The translations under genes and the position numbers were made by a program. From Gemmatimonadota bacterium (GTDB lineage Bacteria > Gemmatimonadota > Gemmatimonadetes > Longimicrobiales > Gaopeijiaceae), in the NCBI GenBank assembly GCA_022822325.1, contig JAJEBW010000048.1, forward strand, positions 62,001 to 126,000: a DNA stretch of 64,000 nt, in the 5' to 3' direction. The stretch's first letter is position 1. Every line of letters begins with the position of its first letter. Shown here piece by piece: positions 50,491-59,119 of this stretch. Under the pieces are notes generated by a model that saw only the letters and a program-made list of their open reading frames with translations, was not told the DNA's origin and made no database searches.

Positions 50491-51311
50491 GCGCGCCGCG
50501 TCCTGCCCGCGCGGCGAAGAGGTCGCTGGGTCAGAACTTCCTGGTGGACCCGAATCTGCAACGCAGGATCGTGGGGGCGGTCGGGGCGGGGGCGGGGGAC
50601 CCGGTGCTGGAGATCGGGCCGGGCCGGGGCGCGCTCACCGATCGCCTGGTTGCGGCGGGGGCCCGCGTCACGGCGGTCGAGCTCGACGACGACCTCGCGG
50701 CCGCGCTGGCCGACCGTCACGCCGGCAACCCGCTGGTCGCCGTCGTGCATGGCGACATCCTGGCGACCGAGCTTCCGGCGCTCCTTCCCAATTGGGAAGG
50801 GACCCGGGTCGTGGGAAACATCCCCTACAACATCACCACGCCCATCCTCTTCCGCCTCCTGCGCCCTCCCTTCCCGGCGGACATCGTCCTGACCCTGCAG
50901 GCCGAGGTCGCGGATCGCATCCTCGCGGGACCCGGCAGCCGCACCTACGGGGCGCTCTCGGTGGGGGTCGGAGTCCATGCGCGCGCCAGGCGGCTCTTCC
51001 GGGTGCCGAAGGGCGCCTTTCGCCCCGTGCCCCGGGTGGAATCGGCCGCGATCCGCATCACCCCCCGCTCCCCGCCCCCCGTCACCGTCGCCGAGGCCAC
51101 GCGCATCCGCACCCTCACCCGGACCGCCTTCTCCTGGCGCCGCAAGCAGATGGGCACGATCGTGCGCCGCCATCCCGATCTCCGCGCCGCGGCCGAGCCG
51201 GTTCTGGCCGCCCTGGCCGCGCGCGGACTCTCCCCCTCGCTGCGCCCCGAACAGCTCTCGGTGCGGGACTTCATGGCGCTCGCCCGCGCTCTCGCCGGAT
51301 CCGCCCCATGA
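50487..51311 (+). CDS. rsmA: 16S rRNA dimethyladenosine transferase RsmA (KsgA)
   Basis: 274 residues. SLGQNFLVDPNLQRRIV (N-terminus), LEIGPGRGALTDRLV (SAM motif I) and NIPYNITTPI (catalytic motif IV) identify it. It dimethylates A1518/A1519 of 16S rRNA. GTG overlaps the STAS gene stop, and its own stop overlaps rex (ATGA). Confidence 0.95.
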   Translation: MSAPRPARAAKRSLGQNFLVDPNLQRRIVGAVGAGAGDPVLEIGPGRGALTDRLVAAGARVTAVELDDDLAAALADRHAGNPLVAVVHGDILATELPALLPNWEGTRVVGNIPYNITTPILFRLLRPPFPADIVLTLQAEVADRILAGPGSRTYGALSVGVGVHARARRLFRVPKGAFRPVPRVESAAIRITPRSPPPVTVAEATRIRTLTRTAFSWRRKQMGTIVRRHPDLRAAAEPVLAALAARGLSPSLRPEQLSVRDFMALARALAGSAP

Positions 51312-51967
51312 GCACCCCGGCGCGCATTCCCGAGGCCACGATCCGCCGCTTTTCGCTCTACCTCCGCCACCTGGAGGCGCTGGACGCCGATCAGGTCGAT
51401 CACGCTCCGAGCGGCCTCCTCGCGGCCCGCATCGGCACCACCGCGGCGCAGGTGCGCAAGGATCTCTCGCATCTGGGATCGTTCGGCAAGCGCGGGCTCG
51501 GCTATTCGGTCCCCGCCCTGACCGCCGTTCTCCGCCGGACGCTGGGGCTGGATCGCCGCTGGCGGGTGGCGCTCCTCGGCGCGGGACGGATCGGGACGGC
51601 CCTCTTCCAGTACGAACCCTTCCGCCGCCGCGGATTCTGCATCACCACTGTCATCGACGCCGATCCCCGCAAGATCGGCCGCCGCCTGGGCGATGTGCGG
51701 ATCCGGAGCGAGGGAAGGCTGGAGGAGGCGCTGCGCGAAGACCGCATCGAACTGGCGATCGTGGCGGTTCCGGCCGAGGCGGCGCAGCGGCTTGTGGACC
51801 GGGCGGTGGCCGCCGGGGTGGGCGCGGTGCTGAACTATGCGCCCGTCCCGCTGCGGGTTCCCACCGGGGTGGCGCTTCGGAACGTCAGCATGCTGGTGGA
51901 GCTGGAGAGCCTCTCGCACGCGCTGGCCAATGGCCGGGCCCGGCCGGTGCGCGAGGAAGCCCGGTGA
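51308..51967 (+). CDS. rex: Redox-sensing transcriptional repressor Rex
   Basis: 219 residues: a winged-helix domain (RFSLYLRHLEALDADQV, then SSG-like recognition region with AQVRKDLSHLGSFGKRG) and a Rossmann NAD(H)-binding domain (RVALLGAGRIGTALFQY). Rex senses NADH/NAD and controls fermentation or respiration genes. Thiolase and hydroxyacyl-CoA dehydrogenase genes, classic Rex targets in clostridia, lie 1 and 3.5 kb downstream, but I find no TTGTGA-N6-TCACAA operator there. Confidence 0.93.
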   Translation: MSTPARIPEATIRRFSLYLRHLEALDADQVDHAPSGLLAARIGTTAAQVRKDLSHLGSFGKRGLGYSVPALTAVLRRTLGLDRRWRVALLGAGRIGTALFQYEPFRRRGFCITTVIDADPRKIGRRLGDVRIRSEGRLEEALREDRIELAIVAVPAEAAQRLVDRAVAAGVGAVLNYAPVPLRVPTGVALRNVSMLVELESLSHALANGRARPVREEAR

Positions 51968-52824
51968 CCATGTCCGGCGGGCGTCGTTCGCTCCTGCAGG
52001 AGGCGTGGAAGCGACTGGGACGGGGACCGCTGCCCACCCGGGAGCTGGCGCGCGAGGTTCTGGGACTCGAGGGCAATCCGGCGGCGGCCCGGGCGGCGGT
52101 GCTTGCGCTCCTGGGCGGCGACCCGCGCTTCGATGTGGACGACGAAGGAATCTGGCGGCTGCGCGGCGGATCCCGTCCCCCCGGAACCCCCCTCTCGCGG
52201 CTGGCCTACGCGGTCGTCGACGTCGAGACCACCGGCGGCGCCTGGGAAAGGGGCCACCGGATCACCGAGATCGCGGTCGTGGCGGTGCGGGGGGGAGAGG
52301 TGGCCGAGGTCTTCCACACTCTGGTGCACCCCGGGCGCCGGGTTCACCCCGCAACGGCGCGCCTGACCGGCATCAGCGACGAGATGCTCGCCGGGGCGCC
52401 CTCCTTCGACGAGATGGCCGGCGAGGTCTTCCGGCGGCTGGCGGGCCGGGTCTTCGTGGCCCACAACGCGGCCTTCGACTGGGGATGGGTGCGCGCGCAG
52501 CTTGGCGACGCGCTTGGGGACGTTCCCGCGGTTCCGCGCCTCTGCACGATCCAACTGAGCCGCCGGCTCGCTCCAGAGCTGCGCTACCGCAACCTGGACG
52601 CGCTGGCCGAACACTTCGAGATCCCGATCCACGAGCGCCACCGGGCCGCCGGCGATGCGCTGGCCACCGCCCGGATCCTGCTGCGTCTCATCGACCGCGC
52701 CGAGAATCTCGGGATTGTCGACCTGCACTCGCTCCGTCGCTACCGGCCCGGGCGCAGGCACCCCGGGCAGCGCGATCTCTTCGCCCCTTCCGGGGTACCG
52801 CCGAAGTCGCGCCCATTGGTATAA
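51964..52824 (+). CDS. DnaQ-like 3'-5' exonuclease
   Basis: 286 residues: an N-terminal winged-helix-like region (about 1-70, ending FDVDDEGIWRLRG) and a DEDDh exonuclease domain with DVETTG (about 81-86), HNAAFDWGWV and the final HRAAGDA. It could be the proofreading epsilon subunit or a UvrC-associated exonuclease; the N-terminal domain fits the latter group in part. GTG overlaps the rex stop. The last codons hold an extended -10 promoter for the thiolase gene. Confidence 0.85.
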   Translation: MTMSGGRRSLLQEAWKRLGRGPLPTRELAREVLGLEGNPAAARAAVLALLGGDPRFDVDDEGIWRLRGGSRPPGTPLSRLAYAVVDVETTGGAWERGHRITEIAVVAVRGGEVAEVFHTLVHPGRRVHPATARLTGISDEMLAGAPSFDEMAGEVFRRLAGRVFVAHNAAFDWGWVRAQLGDALGDVPAVPRLCTIQLSRRLAPELRYRNLDALAEHFEIPIHERHRAAGDALATARILLRLIDRAENLGIVDLHSLRRYRPGRRHPGQRDLFAPSGVPPKSRPLV

Positions 52825-52825
52825 T
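52817..52825 (+). promoter_or_regulatory. Extended -10 promoter before the thiolase gene
   Basis: TGGTATAAT matches the extended -10 (TGn followed by TATAAT) and overlaps the stop codon of the exonuclease gene. The -35 position is poor (ACCGCC at 17 nt). It would give a leader of about 90 nt. Confidence 0.55.
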
Positions 52826-52844
52826 TCGGCGCCGGGGGAGCGTC

Positions 52845-52908
52845 GGCTTCCCCCCAAACCCGATGGGCTTCCCCCGGGACCACGCGGTCTTCCCCAACAC
52901 CAACCACA
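52845..52908 (+). repeat. Three degenerate about-20-bp tandem repeats in the thiolase leader
   Basis: GGCTTCCCCCCAAACCCGAT (52845), GGGCTTCCCCCGGGACCACG (52865) and GGTCTTCCCCAACACCAACC (52886) follow each other directly, just before the AGGAGG site of the thiolase gene. Confidence 0.65.
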
Positions 52909-52918
52909 GGAGGCGCCT

Positions 52919-54130
52919 GTGAGCACGGCGGCCACCACACCGGTCATTCTCAGTGGCGCGCGCACCCCGATCGGACGCTTCCGGGGCGGTCTGGCCAGCC
53001 TTTCCGGCCCCCGTCTGGGCGCCGTGGCGGTGCGCGAGGCGGTCGCGCGAAGCGGAATCGACGCGGCCGCCGTGGACGAGGTCATCATGGGGAATGTGGT
53101 GAGCGCGGGCGCGGGCCAGGCTCCGGCGCGGCAGGCGGCCATCCGCGGGGGAATTCCGGCGGCGGTCCCGGCCTTCACCGTAAACAAGGTCTGCGGATCC
53201 GGGCTGAAGGCGGTCATGCTCGCGGCCCAGGCGATCCGCGCGGGCGAGGCGCGTCTGGTGGTCGCGGGCGGCTTCGAGTCGATGTCGAATGTCCCCTACT
53301 ACATGCGCGGGTTGCGCGGCGGAGTGAAGTTCGGCGATCGCACCCTGCAGGACGGCCTGATTCACGACGGGCTCTGGTGCGCCTTCGGGCAGTGCCACAT
53401 GGGGGGACACGCGGAGTACACGGCGGCGCGCGCGGGAGTGACCCGGGAGGATGCGGACGCCTTCGCCCTCGATTCGCACCGCAAGGCGGTGGCGGCGGCC
53501 GACGTGGGGCGCTTCGACGCCGAGATCGTGCCGGTTCCGTTGAAGGCCGGGCGCGGTTCGCGCGCGGTCCGGACCGACGAGAGTCCGCGCCGAGACACCT
53601 CGCTGGAGGTGCTGGGACGGTTGCGTCCGGCCTTCGCGCGCGATGCCCCCCCCGAAATCGACGCCCATGTGGTGACCGCGGGGAATGCGCCGGGGCTGAA
53701 CGACGGGGCGGCCGCGGTGGTGGTGGCCAGCCGGGAGTATGCCGAGGCGCACGGGCTGGATTGGCAGGCCGGGATCGGCGTCTGCGCCGCGGGGGGAACC
53801 GAGCCGCGCGACCTCTTCTTTGCGCCGGTGGTGGCGGTTCGCAAGCTTATGGAGCGGGCGGGAACGGCAATCGGCGACTACGACCTGGTCGAGTTGAACG
53901 AAGCCTTTGCCGTTCAGGCGATCGCCGACATGCGCTCGCTCGGGATCGAACCGGAGCGGATGAATGTACATGGCGGGGCGGTGGCGCTGGGACATCCGAT
54001 CGGGGCCTCCGGCGCGCGCATCCTGGTCACTCTGCTGGCGGCGCTGGAGCAGCGCGACGCCGAAGCCGGGCTGGCCACTCTCTGTCTGGGAGGCGGAAAC
54101 GCGGTCGCGTTGAGCGTCCACCGAAACTGA
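52919..54130 (+). CDS. Acetyl-CoA C-acetyltransferase (thiolase)
   Basis: 403 residues. The catalytic residues are Cys-92 (NKVCGSGLKA), His-359 (GGAVALGHPIGASG) and Cys-389 (CLGGGNA). It condenses two acetyl-CoA to acetoacetyl-CoA or cleaves the reverse way. hbd and an acyl-CoA dehydrogenase follow, suggesting beta-oxidation or a butyryl-CoA pathway; crotonase is missing from the cluster. GTG 52919 follows AGGAGG. The stop is in TGATG. Confidence 0.94.
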   Translation: MSTAATTPVILSGARTPIGRFRGGLASLSGPRLGAVAVREAVARSGIDAAAVDEVIMGNVVSAGAGQAPARQAAIRGGIPAAVPAFTVNKVCGSGLKAVMLAAQAIRAGEARLVVAGGFESMSNVPYYMRGLRGGVKFGDRTLQDGLIHDGLWCAFGQCHMGGHAEYTAARAGVTREDADAFALDSHRKAVAAADVGRFDAEIVPVPLKAGRGSRAVRTDESPRRDTSLEVLGRLRPAFARDAPPEIDAHVVTAGNAPGLNDGAAAVVVASREYAEAHGLDWQAGIGVCAAGGTEPRDLFFAPVVAVRKLMERAGTAIGDYDLVELNEAFAVQAIADMRSLGIEPERMNVHGGAVALGHPIGASGARILVTLLAALEQRDAEAGLATLCLGGGNAVALSVHRN

Positions 54131-54234
54131 TGGTCCCGCGCCGCGGCGGCTTCGCGCAGACTCGCGCGCACCGGGGCGAAACCACCCACGAGCTCTTCCC
54201 AGGGAAGGAAAACAACCGATGCCGACCACCCTGA
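54130..54234 (+). other. Open frame bridging thiolase and bioY (34 codons)
   Basis: ATG overlaps the thiolase stop (TGATG), and the frame ends 16 nt inside bioY. It is not an exact four-base relay, but it would keep ribosomes on the mRNA across the 88-nt spacer. No other feature is seen in that spacer apart from the bioY ribosome-binding site (AGGGAAGGAAAA). Confidence 0.3.
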
Positions 54235-54830
54235 ATCCGTCGATTGCGCAAACGTCGGCCTCCGGCCTCTTCGCGCAGATGTCGCGGGGCCGCGTCCTGG
54301 CCACAACGCTGGGAGCGGCGCTCTTCGCTCTGCTGACGGCGCTCGGTGCGCAGGTGGCGGTGCCGCTGGGCTTCACCCCCGTGCCGATGACCCTTCAAAC
54401 CCTCTTCGTGCTCCTGGCCGGTGCTCTCCTCGGTCCGGTGGCGGGAGCGTCCTCGCAGTTCCTCTACCTGGGACTCGGGCTCGCGGGCGCGCCGCTCTTC
54501 GCGGGTGGGGGCGCCGGGCTCCCCTGGCTCCTCGGTCCGACCGGCGGCTACCTGATGGCCTTTCCGATGGCGGCCGCGCTGGCGGGGGGAATCGCGGGAA
54601 AGCAGGGTGGGATCGTGCGGATCTCGGCGGGGATGGCGGCCGGGACGACGATCATCTTCCTGATGGGCGCGGGGTGGCTCTCGGTGGTGACCGATCTCGC
54701 TTCCGGCGCGCTCTTCGCCGCGGCCGTGCAGCCCTTCCTGGTGGGCGCGGTGGTCAAGGCCGCGATCGGGGCGGTGGTGGTGCGGCGGGTGCGGGTGCGG
54801 GGCGGCGGCGGGGATTCGGAGTCCGGGTGA
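54219..54830 (+). CDS. bioY: Biotin transporter BioY
   Basis: 203 residues with about six membrane helices. The family signature AVPLGFTPVPMTLQTLFVLL and then GAGLPWLLGPTGGYLMAFP are clear. BioY is the substrate-binding subunit of a biotin ECF transporter and can act alone. Biotin is needed by the accBC products encoded at 16.6-18.4 kb. No biotin synthesis gene or birA is seen in the window. The stop is in GTGA. Confidence 0.93.
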   Translation: MPTTLNPSIAQTSASGLFAQMSRGRVLATTLGAALFALLTALGAQVAVPLGFTPVPMTLQTLFVLLAGALLGPVAGASSQFLYLGLGLAGAPLFAGGGAGLPWLLGPTGGYLMAFPMAAALAGGIAGKQGGIVRISAGMAAGTTIIFLMGAGWLSVVTDLASGALFAAAVQPFLVGAVVKAAIGAVVVRRVRVRGGGGDSESG

Positions 54831-54859
54831 CTCGCCGCCTGGGAGCGGGACGCCGATGA
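54827..54859 (+). other. Mini-ORF bridging bioY and hbd (10 codons)
   Basis: GTG overlaps the bioY stop (GTGA, 54827-54830) and TGA overlaps the hbd start (ATGA, 54856-54859). The peptide is MTRRLGAGRR. GGGAGCGGGA inside it is the ribosome-binding site of hbd. Confidence 0.4.
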
Positions 54860-55719
54860 AGATCGAGAGCGTCGCGGTGGTCGGCGCGGGCACGATGGGC
54901 AATGGGATCGCGCACGTCTGTGCCCTGGCGGGTCTGCAGGTCATCCTCGTCGACGCGGATCCGGACGCGCTGAAGGGGGCGCTGGCGCGGATCGGAGGAA
55001 ACATGTCGCGCCAGGTGGCGAAGGGCCGGCTGGACGCGGCCGGACGCGAAAGGGCGCTGGCGCGAATCCAGGGCGACGGAAGCCTTGCGGGCGCCGCCGC
55101 AGCCGACCTGGTCATCGAGGCGGTCCCCGAGGTCGCGGAGCTGAAGGGGCGGATCTTCCGCGAACTTGACGCCCTCGCCCCCGCCCACGCCATCCTCGCC
55201 TCCAACACCTCCTCGATCTCGATCACCGGGATCGCCGCGCGCACCGAGCGGCCGGAGCGGGTGATCGGCATGCACTTCATGAATCCGGTCCCGGTCATGC
55301 GGCTGGTCGAGATCGTTCGCGGCCTCCGCACCTCCTCCGCCACCGTGGCCGCCGTCGTCGGGCTCGCGCGCGCCTTGGGCAAGACCCCGGTCGAGGCGCG
55401 GGATTTCCCCGGCTTCGTATCCAACCGGATTCTGATGCCGATGATCAACGAGGCCGTCTTCGCGCTCATGGAGGGGGTGGCCGACGCCGAGTCGATCGAC
55501 GCCGTCATGACGCTGGGGATGAATCACCCGATGGGCCCCCTCGCCCTCGCGGACCTGATCGGTCTCGACACCTGCCTCAATATCCTGGAGGTGCTGCACC
55601 GCGAAATCGGCGACGACCGCTACCGGCCCTGTCCCCTCCTGCGGCAGCACGTCGCGGCGGGTTGGCTGGGGCGCAAGACGGGCCGCGGCTTCCACAGCTA
55701 CCGGCCCCGAACCGGCTGA
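54856..55719 (+). CDS. 3-hydroxyacyl-CoA (3-hydroxybutyryl-CoA) dehydrogenase
   Basis: 287 residues. The NAD-binding N-terminus is VAVVGAGTMGNGIAHVCALAG; the catalytic His is in MHFMNPVPVMRLVEI; the C-terminal domain has DFPGFVSNRILMPMINEA and NHPMGPLALADLIGLD. It oxidises 3-hydroxyacyl-CoA or acts in reverse in butyrate-type pathways. The size and form fit the stand-alone short-chain enzyme. The next gene starts on the base after its stop. Confidence 0.94.
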   Translation: MKIESVAVVGAGTMGNGIAHVCALAGLQVILVDADPDALKGALARIGGNMSRQVAKGRLDAAGRERALARIQGDGSLAGAAAADLVIEAVPEVAELKGRIFRELDALAPAHAILASNTSSISITGIAARTERPERVIGMHFMNPVPVMRLVEIVRGLRTSSATVAAVVGLARALGKTPVEARDFPGFVSNRILMPMINEAVFALMEGVADAESIDAVMTLGMNHPMGPLALADLIGLDTCLNILEVLHREIGDDRYRPCPLLRQHVAAGWLGRKTGRGFHSYRPRTG

Positions 55720-56973
55720 ATGACGCTCTCCTCCGAGCATCGTCTGGTGCGGGATCTGGCGCGCGACGTCGCCCGCCGGAAGATCGAGCCAGGGGCGGCG
55801 CTGTGGGACCGGGAGGGCTCCTGGCCCCGGAAGATACTCGACGATCTCGCGGAGCTGGGGTTCCTGGGAATGCTCACCCCGGAGCGCTGGGGCGGACTCG
55901 GTCTGCCCATGTCCGCGGTCGTGCCGGTGCTGGAGGAGCTGGCCCGCGCCGACGCGGCTCTCGCGCTCGCGGTCGCCATCCAGAATGGCCCGGTTCCCAA
56001 TGTGTTGCTGCGGCATGGCAGCGAGGCGCAGAGATCCCGCTGGCTTCCGGCGCTGGCAACGGGCGAGTGCCTGGCAGGATTCGCCCTCTCGGAGGCGGAG
56101 GCCGGAAGCGATCCCGGCTCGATGACGACGGTGGCGCGCCGGGAGGGCGCAGGCTGGGTGCTCTCGGGGACAAAGAAGTGGGTGACGAATGGCGGTCGCG
56201 CCGACCTGGTCCTGGTCTTCGCGAAGACGGGGACCGGCGATCGGGGACGAAGCCGGATCGGAGTCTTCCTGGTCGAGACCGACGCGCCGGGTTACCGGGT
56301 CGGACGTCGCGAGAAGACAATGGGACTGCGCGCCTCGGAGACGGTGGAGGCGCACCTGGAGGAGCTGCGGGTCGGCGACGATGGCCTGGTGGGCGATCCA
56401 TCCCGGGGCCTGTCCTACGCGCTGGAGGCATTGGATCTGGGCCGGATCGGAATCGGCGCCCAGGCGGTGGGAATTGCCGCCGCGGCGCTCGCCCACACGA
56501 CCCGTCATGCCCGGGAGCGCCATCAGTTCGGCCGTCCGATCGCTCGTTTCGGCGCGATTCGCGGTCGCATCGCCGCCATGGCCGCCCGCGTCGCCGCCGC
56601 ACGGGCGCTGGTCGCCGAGAGCGCGCGGGTCTGGGACGCCGAGCGGGGCTACGGAGAGGGCCCGTCCGAGAGTCGCCCCGCGAATGCGAACGCTTCCGCG
56701 GCCTCCCCGTCGTCTCCGGCCGGAGCGCAGCCGCCGTCCGAATCCGGGTCGCGCCGGACCTCCTCTCTGCCGGCGCGGGCGGCGATGGCCAAGCTGGTCG
56801 CGAGCGAGACGGCGATGCACGTCACCGAGGAGGCGGTGCGGATCTTCGGTGGCTACGGCTTCATGCGCGAATACCCGGTCGAGAAGCTCATGCGCGACGC
56901 CAAGGCGACGGAGATCTACGAGGGAACGAGCGAGATCCTCAGGATGGTGATCGGACGATCGCTGGCCCCCTGA
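55720..56973 (+). CDS. Acyl-CoA dehydrogenase with a low-complexity insertion
   Basis: 417 residues: an N-terminal helical domain, a middle beta domain ([34 protein letters not shown]) and a C-terminal helical domain with the catalytic Glu in IYEGTSEI. About 40 residues of Gly/Ser/Pro/Ala (around 310-350, [14 protein letters not shown]) interrupt the C-terminal domain between [12 protein letters not shown] and the conserved [10 protein letters not shown]. It starts directly after the hbd stop, consistent with a joint role in beta-oxidation or butyryl-CoA metabolism. Confidence 0.92.
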   Translation: MTLSSEHRLVRDLARDVARRKIEPGAALWDREGSWPRKILDDLAELGFLGMLTPERWGGLGLPMSAVVPVLEELARADAALALAVAIQNGPVPNVLLRHGSEAQRSRWLPALATGECLAGFALSEAEAGSDPGSMTTVARREGAGWVLSGTKKWVTNGGRADLVLVFAKTGTGDRGRSRIGVFLVETDAPGYRVGRREKTMGLRASETVEAHLEELRVGDDGLVGDPSRGLSYALEALDLGRIGIGAQAVGIAAAALAHTTRHARERHQFGRPIARFGAIRGRIAAMAARVAAARALVAESARVWDAERGYGEGPSESRPANANASAASPSSPAGAQPPSESGSRRTSSLPARAAMAKLVASETAMHVTEEAVRIFGGYGFMREYPVEKLMRDAKATEIYEGTSEILRMVIGRSLAP

Positions 56974-57013
56974 TCCGCGAGGGCCAACGCCGGTCGCCGC
57001 CGCGGCCCCGGGC

Positions 57014-58288
57014 TTGACGGAGAAGCAGATGATTCACCTGGAGAAGGCCGATCCCCGGGTCCACCGCGCGGTCCTGGGCGAGGAGGCGCGGCAGCGCGGC
57101 CAACTGGAGATGATCGCCAGCGAGAACTTCGTTTCGGAGGCGGTCCGCGAGGCGATGGGCACCGTGCTGACCCACAAGTACGCCGAAGGCGTCCCGGGAA
57201 GGCGCTACTACGGCGGGTGCGAGTTCGCCGATGCGGTCGAGGACCTGGCCCGGACCCGCGCAAAGCGCCTCTTCGGCGCGGCCCACGCGAATGTGCAGCC
57301 TCACTCCGGGGCGCAGGCCAACATGGCGGCCTACTTCGGCTTTCTCGACCCGGGAGACACGATCGTCGGGATGAACCTCAGTCACGGCGGCCACCTCACC
57401 CATGGCTCCCCGGTCAACTTCAGCGGGCGTCTCTTTCGGGTGGCGGCCTACGGCGTGCGCAGCTCCGACGGGCTCGTCGACTTCGACCTCGTCCGCGACA
57501 CCGTGCGCCGCGTCCGTCCGAAGCTCATCATGACCGGGGCATCGGCGTATCCGCGCATCCTGGATTTCGCCGCCTTCGGCGAGATCGCCCGCGAGGCCGG
57601 CGCCGTGCATGTCGTCGATCTGGCGCACGTTGCCGGTCTGGTCGCGGCGGGCGTGCATCCCAGCCCCGTGCCCCACGCCGACATCGTCACCACGACCACC
57701 CACAAGACGTTGCGCGGTCCTCGCGGCGGACTCGTCCTCTGCCGCGCCGAACATGCCCGTCTCATCGACCGCATGGTCTTCCCCTTCACCCAGGGGGGCC
57801 CGCTGATGCATGTCATCGCGGCCAAGGCGGTGGCGCTCGGCGAGGCGCTGTCCCCCAACTTCCGCGACTACGGAAGGGCGGTCGTCGCCAATGCCCGGAC
57901 CCTGGCCGGGACGCTGATGGAGCGCGGAGTGAAACTCGTCTCCGGCGGCACCGACACCCACCTCGTCCTCGTCGATCTCCTCGGTCGCGACCTTACCGGC
58001 AAGGACGCGGAGCAGGCTCTGGAACGCGCGGGAATCACGGTCAACAAGAACACCGTTCCCGGCGAGACCCGATCGCCCTTCGTCACCTCGGGGCTTCGCA
58101 TCGGCACGCCGGCGCTTACCTCGCGCGGGATGGGGGAAGCGGAGATGCGGCGGATCGGCGGGTGGATCGCCGACATCCTGGAGCGTCCCGGCGACGAAGG
58201 TCTGGGGGAAGAAATCCGGCGCCGGACGACCGAGCTGTGCAGTCGTTTCCCCCTCTTCGCGGCGCCCCCCCGCGCGTCCTCCGCATGA
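57014..58288 (+). CDS. glyA: Serine hydroxymethyltransferase
   Basis: 424 residues. It interconverts serine and glycine with tetrahydrofolate. Landmarks are [52 protein letters not shown] and the pyridoxal-phosphate Lys-231 in [13 protein letters not shown]. The first possible start is TTG 57014 ([15 protein letters not shown]); ATG 57029 would be five residues shorter. The spacer after the acyl-CoA dehydrogenase is open from CTGA (56970) to TTGA (57014-57017) in one frame. The stop is in ATGA. Confidence 0.95.
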   Translation: MTEKQMIHLEKADPRVHRAVLGEEARQRGQLEMIASENFVSEAVREAMGTVLTHKYAEGVPGRRYYGGCEFADAVEDLARTRAKRLFGAAHANVQPHSGAQANMAAYFGFLDPGDTIVGMNLSHGGHLTHGSPVNFSGRLFRVAAYGVRSSDGLVDFDLVRDTVRRVRPKLIMTGASAYPRILDFAAFGEIAREAGAVHVVDLAHVAGLVAAGVHPSPVPHADIVTTTTHKTLRGPRGGLVLCRAEHARLIDRMVFPFTQGGPLMHVIAAKAVALGEALSPNFRDYGRAVVANARTLAGTLMERGVKLVSGGTDTHLVLVDLLGRDLTGKDAEQALERAGITVNKNTVPGETRSPFVTSGLRIGTPALTSRGMGEAEMRRIGGWIADILERPGDEGLGEEIRRRTTELCSRFPLFAAPPRASSA

Positions 58289-58368
58289 TCGGGGGGAGCG
58301 CAAGGGCGTCGCCGTCGCGGCCTTGCAGCTTCGGTCGCAGCCTTGCAACTTCAATTCGCTTGCCATGA
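58285..58368 (+). other. Mini-ORF after glyA (27 codons) with a 20-bp tandem duplication
   Basis: ATG overlaps the glyA stop (ATGA). TGA overlaps an ATG at 58365 (ATGA) that is in frame with the next gene, 75 nt before my chosen start. Inside, GTCGCGGCCTTGCAGCTTCG (58314) is followed by GTCGCAGCCTTGCAACTTCA (58334). Confidence 0.4.
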
Positions 58369-58439
58369 CCCGAGTTGCACCCGGTTCGGGATGCGAATGC
58401 GTTCATCGATCCGGGTGCGAAACACCATGCGTCTCCCGG

Positions 58440-58838
58440 ATGAACGCTCCCGATTCCACCAGGTTGCTAGAGCGCTTGCGGCAACGGCATCCCCGCTACG
58501 ATCCGAAGGTGTACAAATTCGTCCTGGATTCGGTGCGGTCGGTGCGGAACTCGCTCGCGCATCGCCGCCATATCAGCGGGCGCGAACTGGTGGATGGCGC
58601 ATGCGCCCTTGCGATTTCGCGGTACGGCCCGCTGGCGCGGATGGTGTTCGACCACTGGGGAGTTGGATCCAGCGAAGATCTGGGCGAAATCGTCTTCGCC
58701 CTGGTCGACGCGGGAGTGCTGGTCAAGCGGGCGGAGGACCGGATCGAGGACTTTCGCGCCGCCGTTGACTTCGAACTCGTATTCGAGCGCGAATACCCCT
58801 GGGCGGTTGAAGTTGACGCAAGTTGTGAGTATCAATAA
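58440..58838 (+). CDS. Uncharacterised TIGR04138/Minf_1886-like protein
   Basis: 132 residues from ATG 58440, helical. Recognisable from YDPKVYKFVLDSVR, HISGRELVDGACALAISRYG, MVFDHWGVGSSEDLGEIVFAL and EDFRAAVDFEL, a pattern I associate with small proteins of planctomycetes, verrucomicrobia and related phyla, with no known function. An upstream in-frame ATG (58365) would add 25 residues containing four cysteines (SGCECVHRSGCETPC). GC content falls near its 3' end. Confidence 0.75.
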   Translation: MNAPDSTRLLERLRQRHPRYDPKVYKFVLDSVRSVRNSLAHRRHISGRELVDGACALAISRYGPLARMVFDHWGVGSSEDLGEIVFALVDAGVLVKRAEDRIEDFRAAVDFELVFEREYPWAVEVDASCEYQ

Positions 58839-58841
58839 GGT
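58813..58841 (+). promoter_or_regulatory. Possible promoter for the small zinc-ribbon gene
   Basis: TTGACG (58813-58818), a 17-nt spacer, and TAAGGT (58836-58841) lie in an AT-richer stretch at the end of the preceding gene. The -10 is weak. Transcription would start about 70 nt before the zinc-ribbon start. Confidence 0.4.
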
Positions 58842-58920
58842 ATCTGAAAGTGCGGGGGGCTCGACGCTCGCTCGCGAGAGTATCACATCAATAGAATCGA
58901 AGAACACGGTGACAGACGCA

Positions 58921-59115
58921 ATGGAGAGGAACGGATTCGCTGTATGCCGGAAGTGCAGCGGCGGAGTCCTGCTGCCCATGTCCGACTACGGCCGCGATGG
59001 AGCTCCGATTCGCTACAAGGCCTGGGTCTGTTCGAATCCCAACTGCGGTTTCAACATCCGGATCGACAACGGCGAGATTACCTTCGGTCGGTCGATCGGA
59101 CAGAGCTACAAGTAG
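58921..59115 (+). CDS. Small zinc-ribbon protein
   Basis: 64 residues. Two Cys pairs, CRKC (about residues 9-12) and C-x4-C (CSNPNC, about 36-41), suggest a single zinc ribbon. The end reads NIRIDNGEITFG. In-frame GTG at 58909 is an alternative start four residues earlier. G+C is visibly lower than in neighbours. Not recognised as a named family; might be a small RNA- or DNA-binding protein. Confidence 0.65.
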   Translation: MERNGFAVCRKCSGGVLLPMSDYGRDGAPIRYKAWVCSNPNCGFNIRIDNGEITFGRSIGQSYK

Positions 59116-59119
59116 CGGA

